From positions 1 to 51,488 of the forward strand of contig CAYXFD010000022.1 of assembly GCA_964464175.1 (NCBI GenBank): a stretch of 51,488 bases of DNA, read 5' to 3'. A model generated the notes under the pieces. The model was not told the DNA's origin. It saw only the letters and a program-made list of their open reading frames with translations, and searched no databases. The position numbers and the translations under genes are program-made. Source of the stretch: CAYXFD01 sp964464175 (GTDB lineage Bacteria; Cloacimonadota; Cloacimonadia; Cloacimonadales; JAJBBL01). Position 1 is the first letter of the stretch; each line of letters opens with the position of its first letter. Positions 28,244 through 38,600 of this stretch are shown here, in pieces.

Positions 28244-30976
28244 CTAAGAAGTTAGCAGTTCCTTCTTTAGTTTACTGATTATGAAAAAAATTCCGAAGAA
28301 AAAGAATATTAGATTGGAAGCACTATAGGACATACCAGGTGCGGGCTGACCCATTATCGGCAGTAAACCGGTTACATTTGAGAGAACAATAAAGGTCTGA
28401 ATGAAAAATAACAGGGAGAGAAAGAGTATCTGGATGCATATCCAGTTTTTATGACTTTCCTGATATTTTTCAAAGAAAATAGCTTTATGAAGGAAAAGAA
28501 TCATCGGTCCGATAAAACCGAGAATGAAGCCCCAGAAGCCGAATCGATTGAGATAGAGAGAAAAAACCATGTCATCTTTCAGAACAGGAACATACCTCAT
28601 ATCTGGAAGACTATCCCCCCCCTGCAAGAAGTTTAATGATCTATGGAACTGATAGTTTCCCTGATCCCAGATATTTGACCAATAATGGAATCTGACCAAC
28701 TTTCCCATCAATGGCAGCTGAATAATATCAAATATCAGTAATAGAATCAAACCAATCACAGAGAAGAATATAACAACTGTTAATCCGATAAAAACCTTGT
28801 TCTTGATTTTACTGACCTTAAAAAAAAGCATAACTATGAAAAACAATGTTAAGATTATGATAAACCAGATAAAATCAGGAATCAGCAGGATTCCGGCAAA
28901 CAGAAACAATGGTGCCAGCAGGATATAATAACGATACTTATGTCTCAAACTGAAGAGATGATACGACCAATGAAAATAGAAAACAGCCAGAAATATTATA
29001 ACCGGGCTGAAATCAGCGATGCCGAGTGATAGCATGAGAAATACAGGGATCAGAGTTAACCAGGTTAACATCGGATTAAACCGGCTTTTCCCTGATTCAC
29101 CTTCAAGATGGTTTAGATAACCTATTATAACTACGAAAACAATAATAATTTTGAATAGTTCCAGAAACTGGTAGTTTGTTCCCAGAAAGTTGAATCCCAG
29201 CTCGTCTCCTTTAATCGTTTGCAGAAGCAGAAAGAAGAAGATTAACAGCATTAATGCTTTATAGGTAGAATATTTCAAACCAACCGAACCCTCTTTCCCT
29301 TCATCTCTCCAGTTAACAAGTCTCTCAATTATCCCGGTGCTGCGAGACCTTACAGGTTCATTTGGCTGAGTGTCCGTACTCCCTATTTTCAGAAGGTACA
29401 AGTTGCCGCGGGTTTTTATATCTTCAATTCGCTTAAAAAAGAATATAAAGATTATCATCAAAAGAGAAAGAAATAGCATGCCAATGAACAGTTCCAAAAG
29501 GTAGAAAACAATTAAGACACCTAAAATCAAAAAAGGAAGCCATTCTGCAACTCGCAGCAGGCGATGTTTCAATCTATTTCCAAGACCCCATGACGGGGTT
29601 CTGGCAATCGAGCTTTCGATCTCCATGAACCATCTAAAATTTACAAAAAGATAGATAATGGCACAAAAGGCTACTCCTAATATCAGGTTTCTCACAAAAT
29701 TGTGATATATATGCTGCTCAAACGGATTGAAAAAGCTGTACTGATTCAAAAGGATCATCCCCTGCAAGAGAATAAAAGAAAAGAACCAGATATACTGGTA
29801 ATCAAAACGGAACACCCTGGAAAAAACCAACAAAACCGCATTAATGATAAAGAAAAGCAGCAAGAAGCCATAGTATTTTCGGAAATGATTACATATCGTA
29901 TCCACAGACAATGTGTAAGAAAGTTTTTCATCACCAATCCTACTAAACTGACCCTTTTGGGTTACGGGCAGCAATCCGCTGTCCGGCAAGAAGGGGAGGG
30001 TATAACCGGTAACGGTATGGGATTGAGCAATAGCATTGTGCTTATCCGAAGAAACGAAAAACCTGTTGTTTTCAGGCTCCAAATGGAGAGTGGTCATCTC
30101 CTGATCCCTGTTTACCCTTAATTTGAATCTAGTAAACCCGATCGTAAGCCTTAAATCAGTATCATATTGATACGCCTGGCTGGAAAAAACCTCGCTTTGA
30201 TTATTAAGCTGTAGATATTCATAGTCATAGCTACGATAATCAATTGATTTGAGATATGTATCATATCCGTTTCTCATCAATAAAGAGAAGGATAGCAAAA
30301 CCAACAGAAGCGCGAAGAGTAATATCGTTTTAGCCGCAGATAACTTCTTGTTATCGAAGCAATATCTCCATAAAGAGACGGCAAGAAGAAACAAAACAAC
30401 TGCTGCAAGAATTATGCTTTTATCGTAAAAAACGTTTATCATGCGCGATTTGAAATCGATCTCAAGATAATAGTTGTTGAGCAGCTCTTTCCCTTCATCT
30501 CCGGGAAAAGCATTGCTCAGCCTGATATACTTTCTGAGAGGAGACATAAATGAATGCCTTCTCCCTTGGTCGTCAACAAAGCTGCCGAAAACTCCAAGCC
30601 CCCAAAGATAAGGTTTGGCTGTAAAAGTATAACTCTTCCCGAAAAAAGAAATTGTGTCTCCCTTTCCGATAGGCACGGAACTCATGTATCGGTTGTTTAT
30701 TACAGCTTTTTTATCTTTGGATATATTCGTTACAGTATATGTTTCGTCAGAAAAAGTGAGTTTCAGGTGTTTAGGGCTGACATATTCATCAGTCAGAAAA
30801 ATATCTGCTCCAGTTCCTGAACCTATAACCGCATAGTCTCCTTCCACCAGATACTCAATGGACTGTACCTCGATAAAACTATAGTTAAGTCTTGACGAAC
30901 GATAAATCATAATCACAAGGATCAAACAGGAAATGGTCAGTAATAATAGATTTCGGGTGCAGAAGAGTCTTCTCAT
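28244..30976 (-). CDS. FHA domain-SEDS (FtsW/RodA-like) fusion protein
   Basis: From ATG 30976 (11 nt past the PLD stop; an ATG at 31054 would overlap that gene by 68 nt) the protein has about 910 residues. An N-terminal TM (LLLLTISCLILVIMIY) is followed by an FHA domain: VIGSGTGADIFLTDEYVSPKHLKLTF carries the G-S/G...D-I and S..H pattern of phosphothreonine binding. A further soluble part and about a dozen TM helices follow. The SEDS region is recognised by SLPDMRYVPVLKDDMVFSLY, matching the LPE..TDFIFA signature with its Asp, and by TGLLPIMGQPAPGMSYSAS, matching the FtsW/RodA TGLxLPxISYGGS motif. SEDS proteins polymerise glycan strands with a class B PBP, which is encoded three genes upstream. 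An FHA on the polymerase offers direct control by a kinase. Confidence 0.8.
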   Translation of the reverse strand: MRRLFCTRNLLLLTISCLILVIMIYRSSRLNYSFIEVQSIEYLVEGDYAVIGSGTGADIFLTDEYVSPKHLKLTFSDETYTVTNISKDKKAVINNRYMSSVPIGKGDTISFFGKSYTFTAKPYLWGLGVFGSFVDDQGRRHSFMSPLRKYIRLSNAFPGDEGKELLNNYYLEIDFKSRMINVFYDKSIILAAVVLFLLAVSLWRYCFDNKKLSAAKTILLFALLLVLLSFSLLMRNGYDTYLKSIDYRSYDYEYLQLNNQSEVFSSQAYQYDTDLRLTIGFTRFKLRVNRDQEMTTLHLEPENNRFFVSSDKHNAIAQSHTVTGYTLPFLPDSGLLPVTQKGQFSRIGDEKLSYTLSVDTICNHFRKYYGFLLLFFIINAVLLVFSRVFRFDYQYIWFFSFILLQGMILLNQYSFFNPFEQHIYHNFVRNLILGVAFCAIIYLFVNFRWFMEIESSIARTPSWGLGNRLKHRLLRVAEWLPFLILGVLIVFYLLELFIGMLFLSLLMIIFIFFFKRIEDIKTRGNLYLLKIGSTDTQPNEPVRSRSTGIIERLVNWRDEGKEGSVGLKYSTYKALMLLIFFFLLLQTIKGDELGFNFLGTNYQFLELFKIIIVFVVIIGYLNHLEGESGKSRFNPMLTWLTLIPVFLMLSLGIADFSPVIIFLAVFYFHWSYHLFSLRHKYRYYILLAPLFLFAGILLIPDFIWFIIILTLFFIVMLFFKVSKIKNKVFIGLTVVIFFSVIGLILLLIFDIIQLPLMGKLVRFHYWSNIWDQGNYQFHRSLNFLQGGDSLPDMRYVPVLKDDMVFSLYLNRFGFWGFILGFIGPMILFLHKAIFFEKYQESHKNWICIQILFLSLLFFIQTFIVLSNVTGLLPIMGQPAPGMSYSASNLIFFFFGIFFIISKLKKELLTS

Positions 30977-30986
30977 AATCTTCGAA

Positions 30987-31514
30987 TCAATATCCCGAAA
31001 TAGAGCCTGGACAGTCATCCCGATAATAGCAGTTCTTACAGTACTTGCCTTCAATGATGTCAGTTAATTTTTTCTGCAAGAGGAGTATAGCTCTGCGGTC
31101 TGTAGTGATTAAACCGGCCTCAAAATTCCTTCTGTCATCTTTCTTGCTCCCGACTGCAGCACCGGTAAAATTTGCACTTCCGGTATAGGCAAATTCATCG
31201 TCTCTGATGATTATTTTTTGATGATTTCTCTGACAGGCAAAAAAGAAGATCTCTTGTTTACGGCTGATATTTGCCAATGCTCTTTGAAAAGACTCGGAAG
31301 GTTTGCCGGAGTGGATTATCCTGATCCTGACGCCTCTTTTGATTAAATCGGTCAAGACAGCTAAGTAGGGTTCCCAGCCATCTCCGGTATCAGTGTAAAG
31401 ATTCTTGAGATTTGCTGTCGCAATCCATAAACACTTCTTTGTTTTAGGAATCACGTTTCGCATGATGATATCATAATGCTCGATATCAAAAATAATCCTG
31501 TCTTTATGATTCAT
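30987..31514 (-). CDS. PLD-family (single HKD motif) protein
   Basis: A 175-residue protein with one HKD motif, HQKIIIRDDEFAYTGSANFTG (His 98, Lys 100, Asp 105, then GSANF), preceded by strands typical of Nuc/PLD folds (VRIRIIHSG). Single-HKD proteins of this length (Nuc, BfiI-like) act as dimers and often cut DNA; lipid substrates are also known. The C-terminus has a Cys group (C159, C162, C168) that could bind metal. No signal peptide is visible, so it is cytoplasmic. It starts 3 nt after the FHA-HerA gene, a pairing often seen for HerA ATPases and nucleases in defence or DNA-processing systems. Confidence 0.8.
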   Translation of the reverse strand: MNHKDRIIFDIEHYDIIMRNVIPKTKKCLWIATANLKNLYTDTGDGWEPYLAVLTDLIKRGVRIRIIHSGKPSESFQRALANISRKQEIFFFACQRNHQKIIIRDDEFAYTGSANFTGAAVGSKKDDRRNFEAGLITTDRRAILLLQKKLTDIIEGKYCKNCYYRDDCPGSISGY

Positions 31515-31517
31515 TGC

Positions 31518-34500
31518 TCAGTTATGCTTGATATAGTCATCAATTCCGATCGACTTTTCTTTCGTTTTATCTTCTTCTGCCGGAGTTTGTTTCCCGTTGG
31601 AGGAATCTTCGTAGGCTGCGTTGATCTCTGACCTTAATCGTTCGTTACCTATCTGCTTCTCTTTATCAGGTTCTTTTTCTGCAGAGGCATCCTCAGCTTC
31701 CCGGAAAGACCTGATCCTCTCTGACAACAAGGTTATCTTTGTTATATCAAATGTCAGCTCTTTAACATCCTTTTCCTTTTTCATGACAATTGCTTCTCCA
31801 ATACCGATTTTCTGGAAATTATTAAGAATCGTATCGGTGAAAGTGTCAGTTGGATCCATTATCTTAGCCTGCTCTTTCTGCAAGTTCTCAGGCGGTGTGA
31901 AGAAGACCTTCAGAGAAGACTGATATATAGCATTCAGCGCTTGATTGGAGAGTTGATTTTTGGTAAACTGCATGGAAAATATGCCGCTGAAACCAAATTT
32001 CCTTCCCTCGGTGAGAATTTTATAAATCGGTGATTCATTACTGAAACTTAGATTCTGGGCTTCGTCTAAGCATAAAACTAACGGTGTTTTTTCATTGCCC
32101 CACACAGACATGAAATTCCAGGCATCCCACAAAATGAATTCTGTTATCAATTTCTTAATTTTGTTTGAGGTAAAACCATCAAGTTGGATAATAGTTATTT
32201 TGTTATCTTTGTTAATAATCTCTTTCCAAGAGAAATTATTAAGTTCGCTTTTAAAGGGATTCCCTTTGAAAAGTGATAAGAGCCGGCGCACTACGGCATC
32301 AACTGTCTTTTTATCTGCGACCCGGTTGGATAACTTCCGCAATTCCTCATGTAAATCCTCAAACTTAAAACCTGATCCGTGTCGAGTTAAACCGCTTTCG
32401 ACTGCAGCTGCTATTGCGTTTGTCTGTTGATCGGATAATTTATAGATCAAACTCAATGTCTCTTTCAGTCTTTCAGCGATCTCCCACTTCTCGGATATTC
32501 TGAATCTCCCTTCTCCGCCTACTGTGATGCGAAACGGACTGAAGGGATTGATACTGATCCCCTCGGTGTTAACATAGACTATATTTATATACTCTTTGGC
32601 AATTTCCCAGAAGCCTGTCTTAGTCATTTCTTCTATCGTAAAGCTCCTTGAATAATCGATAACAACGCTTGGAACACCATTTTTTAGTAACTCATAAAGA
32701 AAACATTGCATTAAATAGGTCTTACCATGTCCCGTGCCTCCGGTTATGAGAGCATGACGATTGGGACTTCTATCGAAGCTCCAGTATACATCAGTTCCCT
32801 GTTCCTTTTCGACACCTATCTTAACAGATAATCGAGAAAAGACATCCGATTCATTCAGTATAATCTTGCCTTCTTCCGGTTCAGGCTTGTCAGTTTGCGG
32901 TTCGGTATGTGCAGGCTCTTCTTCCCTATCTCCGGAAACGACATTTTCCTTTTCTATATCCGGAATTATCATCTCTTCTTTCTCAGTCTTGATCTCCTGA
33001 TCATTTATAGCAGCTGAGACCTTATCCGGTTCGTCTATAAGAATCCGGATTTTGGGGAGCTCTTCATCAGGTCTTTCTTCTTCTGCGGATTCCTGATCCT
33101 GATGTTTTACCGAACCGTTTTCGGCAGGATTTTGTTTAGCTCTTGTCTGGGCTTGTGCTTCTCTTCCGGAATCGAGATTTAGAGGAGGAAGGCTATCGTT
33201 TGCAGAGGGTTTAGGGTTATCTCCGGCAGTGCTTGAAGGCTTTTTCTTCTTAATCTCTAACCTTGAGAACTCCTCATTGTATTGTTCATAGACCTTTGAT
33301 AACTGCAAATACAGATCGCTTAACCATTCTTTGTATTTTTGGAGTTTTTTATAGGAAACCTCGTCCTGAGGGTTAACTTCCAGCAGAAGAGTTATCTTTT
33401 CCGCTATATTATCTATATTGGTTTTGATAAGTTCCCTGTAATGAACGACTGTCTGCAGTAACTTCTCAATAAAATTTGCGACCGGTAGAATCTCCTTTGT
33501 ATTTGATTTAAGCTTTTTGAGCGCTTTTATCCTTTGTTCTACTTCATTAGCCATTTCAATTGTTCTTCTTTTTACTGCTGCCAGATAGAGATTAATATCT
33601 CCTATACTTTCCGGCTGTTTATAATCTCTGTGAACAAACCTGAAAACACTGGAACCGATTATTATCCGGTCAAGGTGATATAACTCCCTGGAATTAAAAC
33701 TTTCGGGGTATGCCGTTATGAAATCAGCGACAAAATTGCAGACATTTTTTTCTCTTTTTATCGCTTCTGTAAGATTGACATTCTTGGCAACAGGACCTAT
33801 TACTACTATGTTTTCAGGGCTTTCTTCATTAAACAGATAGATGTTAAACTTTTGAGAGATATTAAATATCCGGTAAAGTTTTCTGGCGATATCATAATAC
33901 AGGAAAGCATGAAAATTCGAGCAGCCGATGTTGTCCCACTCGTATTTCGGCGAATCGTATAATCTTATATCACACTTCTGATGCCTTCCGATAACAGCAG
34001 AGCTGGATTTATCCAAAACGAAAGGATAACCCATGGCTCTGTTGATATCCGGCTCTGTATCGACAAACAAACCGAGATTCGGGTCTTTCCGGTTCAAAGC
34101 TTCCAGATTGTTAAATAAATCACCTAGCTCAAGTTTGAAGTAGCCATTCTTTAATTTTATCGTTTTCCTTGAACCGCTCTCGATTCTGAAACTCTTTTTA
34201 TTAATGTCAAACTCATCGTTTTCCCGGTCCCTTGATACATATTTTACCGGCTTATTGATATCTGCGACAGTGAGCTTCAGAAGTGTATCTCTATCATCAT
34301 CTACAACATCACCATTATTCCCGAACCATACTTCAAACCCATCTTCCCTGAACGCTTTTTTGCTTCTCCTAAGAGCTTCTCTTATTGACTCGGAGAAAAA
34401 AGGTATAATCCGGTGAGTATGCTGAAAGAGAAAGATAACTTCACTCTCGTCAACTGCAGAATCTGCTTTATGTTCAACATTGTCTAACATCATATCCGTA

Positions 34501-35600
34501 ATCAAAATCGAAGCAGCAGTATCATCAGGGACTTTCGAATCATTATCCTTTCTTAAAAATGATGAAGTATTTTCCGGAGTGTTTTTTCCAATTGAGGAGG
34601 AATCCATCTTATCCAAACCTGGACTCCGATAACTGCTGAAACTTCCTTTTTGCATTTGCAACTTTTGAGATGCTACCGTTATTTTTATCAGATGCTGGTT
34701 ATCTTCCTGATCGCGGTAAATCGCTATCTGACAGGCTTTTTCATCCGGAAGGAAGACAGCCTTAATCCAGCAGTTTATCGCATCATTAATTCTGAAAAGT
34801 GATCTTCCGAAGGACTTTTCGATTAGTGTATTATATCCTATTTTGACTTTCCCCTCTTTGATAGATATTGGTAGGGAGTAAGGAAAGTCAAGCAGCCAAA
34901 AGTCGTCAAACCAATTATTACCAACTCTGAAGAATTCTCCGTCGTTAAGTAACAGTTCTTTACGGATATAATCTTCATTTTCCGGTTCCCAAATAGTCAA
35001 TGTCACTTTGTAGTCTCCGGACTCTGAGGTTCTGTCTTTAGTGATATCTGTCTTAGTATTTATATAAGGACTTAAAAAGAAAGCTATTCTGACATGCTTT
35101 TCAGCATCGTCAATTTCGTTTTTGAACAAAAAACGGTATTCCTTGCCGCTTTTTTTGCTATACTCCCTTTCAATAAATTCGTATGATTCAATCTGCACCG
35201 AGAAGCTGAGAGAAGGAAAGCTCTGGTTGAGGTAGTCAGCTATCAGTTGGATTTCTTTGTCTGTCCCATGACCTTCAGTACCCTCTCCCATTAAAACAGC
35301 AATAACATCATCCGGAACCAGAATATAAAGAGTCCAACGCTGATGATCTTTCAGGTCAAGGGGTTTAGTTTCTCTGTATCCCTGGGGTTTTAATCCCCCT
35401 TTGAGATAGTTATCCAACAGAAGGATCAGTTCATTCGCATTTTTTGTATCATCTTCACAAGAAAACCTCTCTTTGTTGATATTTAAATACTCATAGAGAG
35501 CTTTAGTTATCTTATTAATGAAAGACTGTTTATCCTTGTAGATATGATCAAAAAAATAGCCTGCTTTATATAACAACTCACTTTGATTAATGTAGTTCAA
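31518..35600 (-). CDS. FHA / coiled-coil / HerA-type ATPase fusion
   Basis: A 1360-residue soluble protein. Residues 1-500 form an unrecognised alpha/beta region. An FHA domain lies at about 525-655 (AVIGRHQKCDIRLYD, then CSNFHAFL, giving the GR and S..H positions). A coiled coil covers 680-790, and an acidic, proline-rich linker about 790-910. The ATPase (about 930-1290) has Walker A GGTGHGKT (954-961), Walker B LVLCLDEAQN (D1179, E1180) and TEGRKFGFSGIFSMQ, the arrangement of HerA/DUF87 (VirB4/TrwB-related) ATPases that form hexamers and move DNA or protein. The gene overlaps the PBP gene by 14 nt and is followed after 3 nt by the PLD gene. The FHA suggests recruitment by phosphorylated partners. 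No TM helix is seen. Confidence 0.8.
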   Translation of the reverse strand: MNYINQSELLYKAGYFFDHIYKDKQSFINKITKALYEYLNINKERFSCEDDTKNANELILLLDNYLKGGLKPQGYRETKPLDLKDHQRWTLYILVPDDVIAVLMGEGTEGHGTDKEIQLIADYLNQSFPSLSFSVQIESYEFIEREYSKKSGKEYRFLFKNEIDDAEKHVRIAFFLSPYINTKTDITKDRTSESGDYKVTLTIWEPENEDYIRKELLLNDGEFFRVGNNWFDDFWLLDFPYSLPISIKEGKVKIGYNTLIEKSFGRSLFRINDAINCWIKAVFLPDEKACQIAIYRDQEDNQHLIKITVASQKLQMQKGSFSSYRSPGLDKMDSSSIGKNTPENTSSFLRKDNDSKVPDDTAASILITDMMLDNVEHKADSAVDESEVIFLFQHTHRIIPFFSESIREALRRSKKAFREDGFEVWFGNNGDVVDDDRDTLLKLTVADINKPVKYVSRDRENDEFDINKKSFRIESGSRKTIKLKNGYFKLELGDLFNNLEALNRKDPNLGLFVDTEPDINRAMGYPFVLDKSSSAVIGRHQKCDIRLYDSPKYEWDNIGCSNFHAFLYYDIARKLYRIFNISQKFNIYLFNEESPENIVVIGPVAKNVNLTEAIKREKNVCNFVADFITAYPESFNSRELYHLDRIIIGSSVFRFVHRDYKQPESIGDINLYLAAVKRRTIEMANEVEQRIKALKKLKSNTKEILPVANFIEKLLQTVVHYRELIKTNIDNIAEKITLLLEVNPQDEVSYKKLQKYKEWLSDLYLQLSKVYEQYNEEFSRLEIKKKKPSSTAGDNPKPSANDSLPPLNLDSGREAQAQTRAKQNPAENGSVKHQDQESAEEERPDEELPKIRILIDEPDKVSAAINDQEIKTEKEEMIIPDIEKENVVSGDREEEPAHTEPQTDKPEPEEGKIILNESDVFSRLSVKIGVEKEQGTDVYWSFDRSPNRHALITGGTGHGKTYLMQCFLYELLKNGVPSVVIDYSRSFTIEEMTKTGFWEIAKEYINIVYVNTEGISINPFSPFRITVGGEGRFRISEKWEIAERLKETLSLIYKLSDQQTNAIAAAVESGLTRHGSGFKFEDLHEELRKLSNRVADKKTVDAVVRRLLSLFKGNPFKSELNNFSWKEIINKDNKITIIQLDGFTSNKIKKLITEFILWDAWNFMSVWGNEKTPLVLCLDEAQNLSFSNESPIYKILTEGRKFGFSGIFSMQFTKNQLSNQALNAIYQSSLKVFFTPPENLQKEQAKIMDPTDTFTDTILNNFQKIGIGEAIVMKKEKDVKELTFDITKITLLSERIRSFREAEDASAEKEPDKEKQIGNERLRSEINAAYEDSSNGKQTPAEEDKTKEKSIGIDDYIKHN

Positions 35601-38600
35601 AACAATCCTCCTCGATAATCTTGGTTAAAAATTCTCTGATAGCCCGGCCTGCTATCTCCGCTCCTTGTTTCATGGTATAAGGGAATACGGAAACGAACAT
35701 GTACTCTTCTCTGGTATGCGTATCTTCGACAAAACCTACAAACCAGGCGTGGTTCAGGTTTCGGTAATCATGAATGTCTGCTGTTCCTGTTTTAGCATAA
35801 AATAAAAACCTGCTCTCTCTTTCAATATTTTTCATAAGCCTGCCGGTTCCATATAGACTGGTAACAACTTCCCGCATAATATCTCTAACATTTGTGTAAG
35901 CTGTTTTGTCAATCTTTTTTATTTTTTCGAAATGACTTGGTTTATTGCCGATTACTTCACCTGTTTTCCTGTTTCTGATTGAATTGACCAGATATGGTTC
36001 GATATAGGTTCCATCATTTCGGGCAAACAAACTTAAAATTTTTATCTGTTGAACCGGAGTCAGTTCAACGATATTCTGACCAATAGCAAGTTGAGCTACT
36101 TCATATTGGTCAAGTGCATTGTTAGTCACTAAAGAGGGAATGGAATTATATGTGTATTGACGATCATCATGTATCATATCTACCAAAGTCAGATCACTAT
36201 TCATTCCCAATAAATCGATCCAGTAATTCATCGGAAAGCTGTCGACCCATAGATGATTATCAATCGTATTGTAGAGCAGGTGAATCCGTTCGTCAGCTAT
36301 CGATGCTTTGAAGAGATGCAGCATCGCATAGCTGAAGTAGGTATTATATGATCTGGCAAAGGCATCATTAACCGATGTTCCATGATTGCATCTTTGAGAG
36401 CGGTGATTGCTGATATCAACTCTCAGATTGCGATTTCCCGGAGAAAGCATGGTTGAGTTCAGCAGATTAATCTCTCCGGCTTCTGGAGGATAACCGGTGA
36501 GAATAGTACTGACATAGTCCAAACGAGGGTCTGAATAATGCAGCAAATCACCTGCGGAAAAAAGGGTCAAGGCATCCAAAACCTTGAAAGAAGAACCGGG
36601 GAAAAATCTTTTATCCCAGTTTATGTTATCAAAAACCGAGATATTATTATTGAAGCTTTTCTGATAGGATGAATAAGATATGTATTCTTCCGGATCAGAG
36701 GTAAAAGCAGATACACCCGGATAGGAAGCAGCAACAAGAATCCTGCCTTCCCTGTCGGCAAGAATAATCCCGGCTTGATACTGCTTTTTATGCTGAAGAT
36801 AGTGAGCAATAAGAGATCTATCTTCATTCGTTGACTTGCGATGGTCATTGATATAGCTTCTATCGTCCTTTTTTTCTTCAAGAATGATCCGGTGAAGAAT
36901 TTCTTCTGCTATCTGCTGCATTTTAGCATTAATCGTCAACTCAACTACATAGTCAGAAGAAAGAGAAGAAAAAGTTTTTTCCAAGCCATATAGACGAACG
37001 TCGTCATCGTAGCCAACCAAGGACATAGTGTTATATTCATCCGAATAGTATCTTTTCCTCATACCACTCTTATAGATGTCGTAAGCCATATGATTTGCTC
37101 TTGTATGTAGTGAAATAATTCGGTCATCAAAAGAAAAAGAATCTCCGGTGTCGAGAGTTGCAAGCAGTTTTTTGCTGTCGTTAACTTTATATACGGGGTC
37201 ATCTGTTGTGTTATCAGCAGCTTTGGAAGATTCTCCGAGTATAGAATAGATATCCAATTTTCCTGAGGCATTAGTAAATATTTTTAGATAGGAACCATTG
37301 ATCGCCGGGGGTCTTTTATTTTTATGCAATTTCCCATTCGAGGTAACATATAATAGGTCTCCGGGAAACGATGACAGAGAGAGGGATTTTTCTCCGATAA
37401 TCAGCGTAAATTCAGTAGTAGATTGTCCTTTGGCAGAAAAAGACGGTGAAGAAATGGTTTCAAGCTGTCCTATTCTTAAGTAGTCGTCCAAAGGAAGATA
37501 TCTTTTTGTCAGAAAGACATAGAGAGGATTTCTTCTGGAAAACATAGGTATATGCTTGAAATCATATTCAACTCCTAATATATATCTTCCCGGATACAGT
37601 AAAGTACTGCTTTCGATTAACTGACCATCAATAAAGCACTTGATTGTATCGTAATCATGTTCAATTTGAATATCTGCTGGCTCATTTTCAATGATTAACT
37701 CTCTTCTGAATAACAATGAAGCTTTGATCTTACCCATGCCCGGGGGGAAAATTTCACTCAAACTCCCTCTGTAAGCCAACCATTTCCCTTCAGACCACCT
37801 TGGATTTCGAACAGCAGATTTAGATAAAGAAAGAGAGTATTCCCATTCATGATCTACAGCCTTAACGGGTAAACTATTTCCAAAACTGTAATGAAAAGGA
37901 ATCTGATTAGGAAAGACAGGGTTAACCTTTGTTTTGTCATATTCAAGGTAGATCCTTAAAGTATTGGAGTCCGAAAGATTATCATAAAAGAACTTATATA
38001 TCCCTTCGTCTTCAAAAAGATTGTAATCCCTGTTTTCAAAATTAAAAATCTCGGATGCGAGTATTGAACCATTCAGTTCAAGCTGATAGTTGGTAAAACC
38101 TGCAATTTTGAGGACTCTAACTATCTCGTGGTCTCTGTTGAAGAGAAATTGTGTCTCGAAGACAATCGTCTCGTTTTCTCTGTCTCTTATATATGGCTTG
38201 GTTAGAAACTTACCCGGATTATGAGTAAATTCATGTTCTCTGTAGGAGGTTGTGGCACTCTTCCTTGTCGAATCATAATCTGTGAAAACAGTCCATTGAT
38301 CACTGCTTAGAATCAGTCTTTGGGTTGCCAGTGAATCTGTTTCCAGATAAAAGGCAATTCCAGGATTATAAAGAATCTCCGACAGAGGTCTAATTGTTCT
38401 GGAAAAAAACTCATCCCAGTGGAAACTGTTAACAAATCTCCTAGTCCTACCGGAAACCGGTATTTTTTCTGTTTCGTTGATTATCAAGTGTTTGCCTGAT
38501 GTCCTGACTCTCTTGATATCGTAAATCCTGTTCTGCATTAAATAATCGATAACCTCAGCAAAAAAATCCGGCATAAATTGTTTTTGCTTCTGATAAGAAG

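Noticed and set aside
30987..35600. Dnd/Dpt-type or BREX/Pgl defence island
   Set aside because: HerA-type ATPase and HKD protein are present, but there is no DndA-E, PglX methyltransferase, PglZ or helicase in the window.
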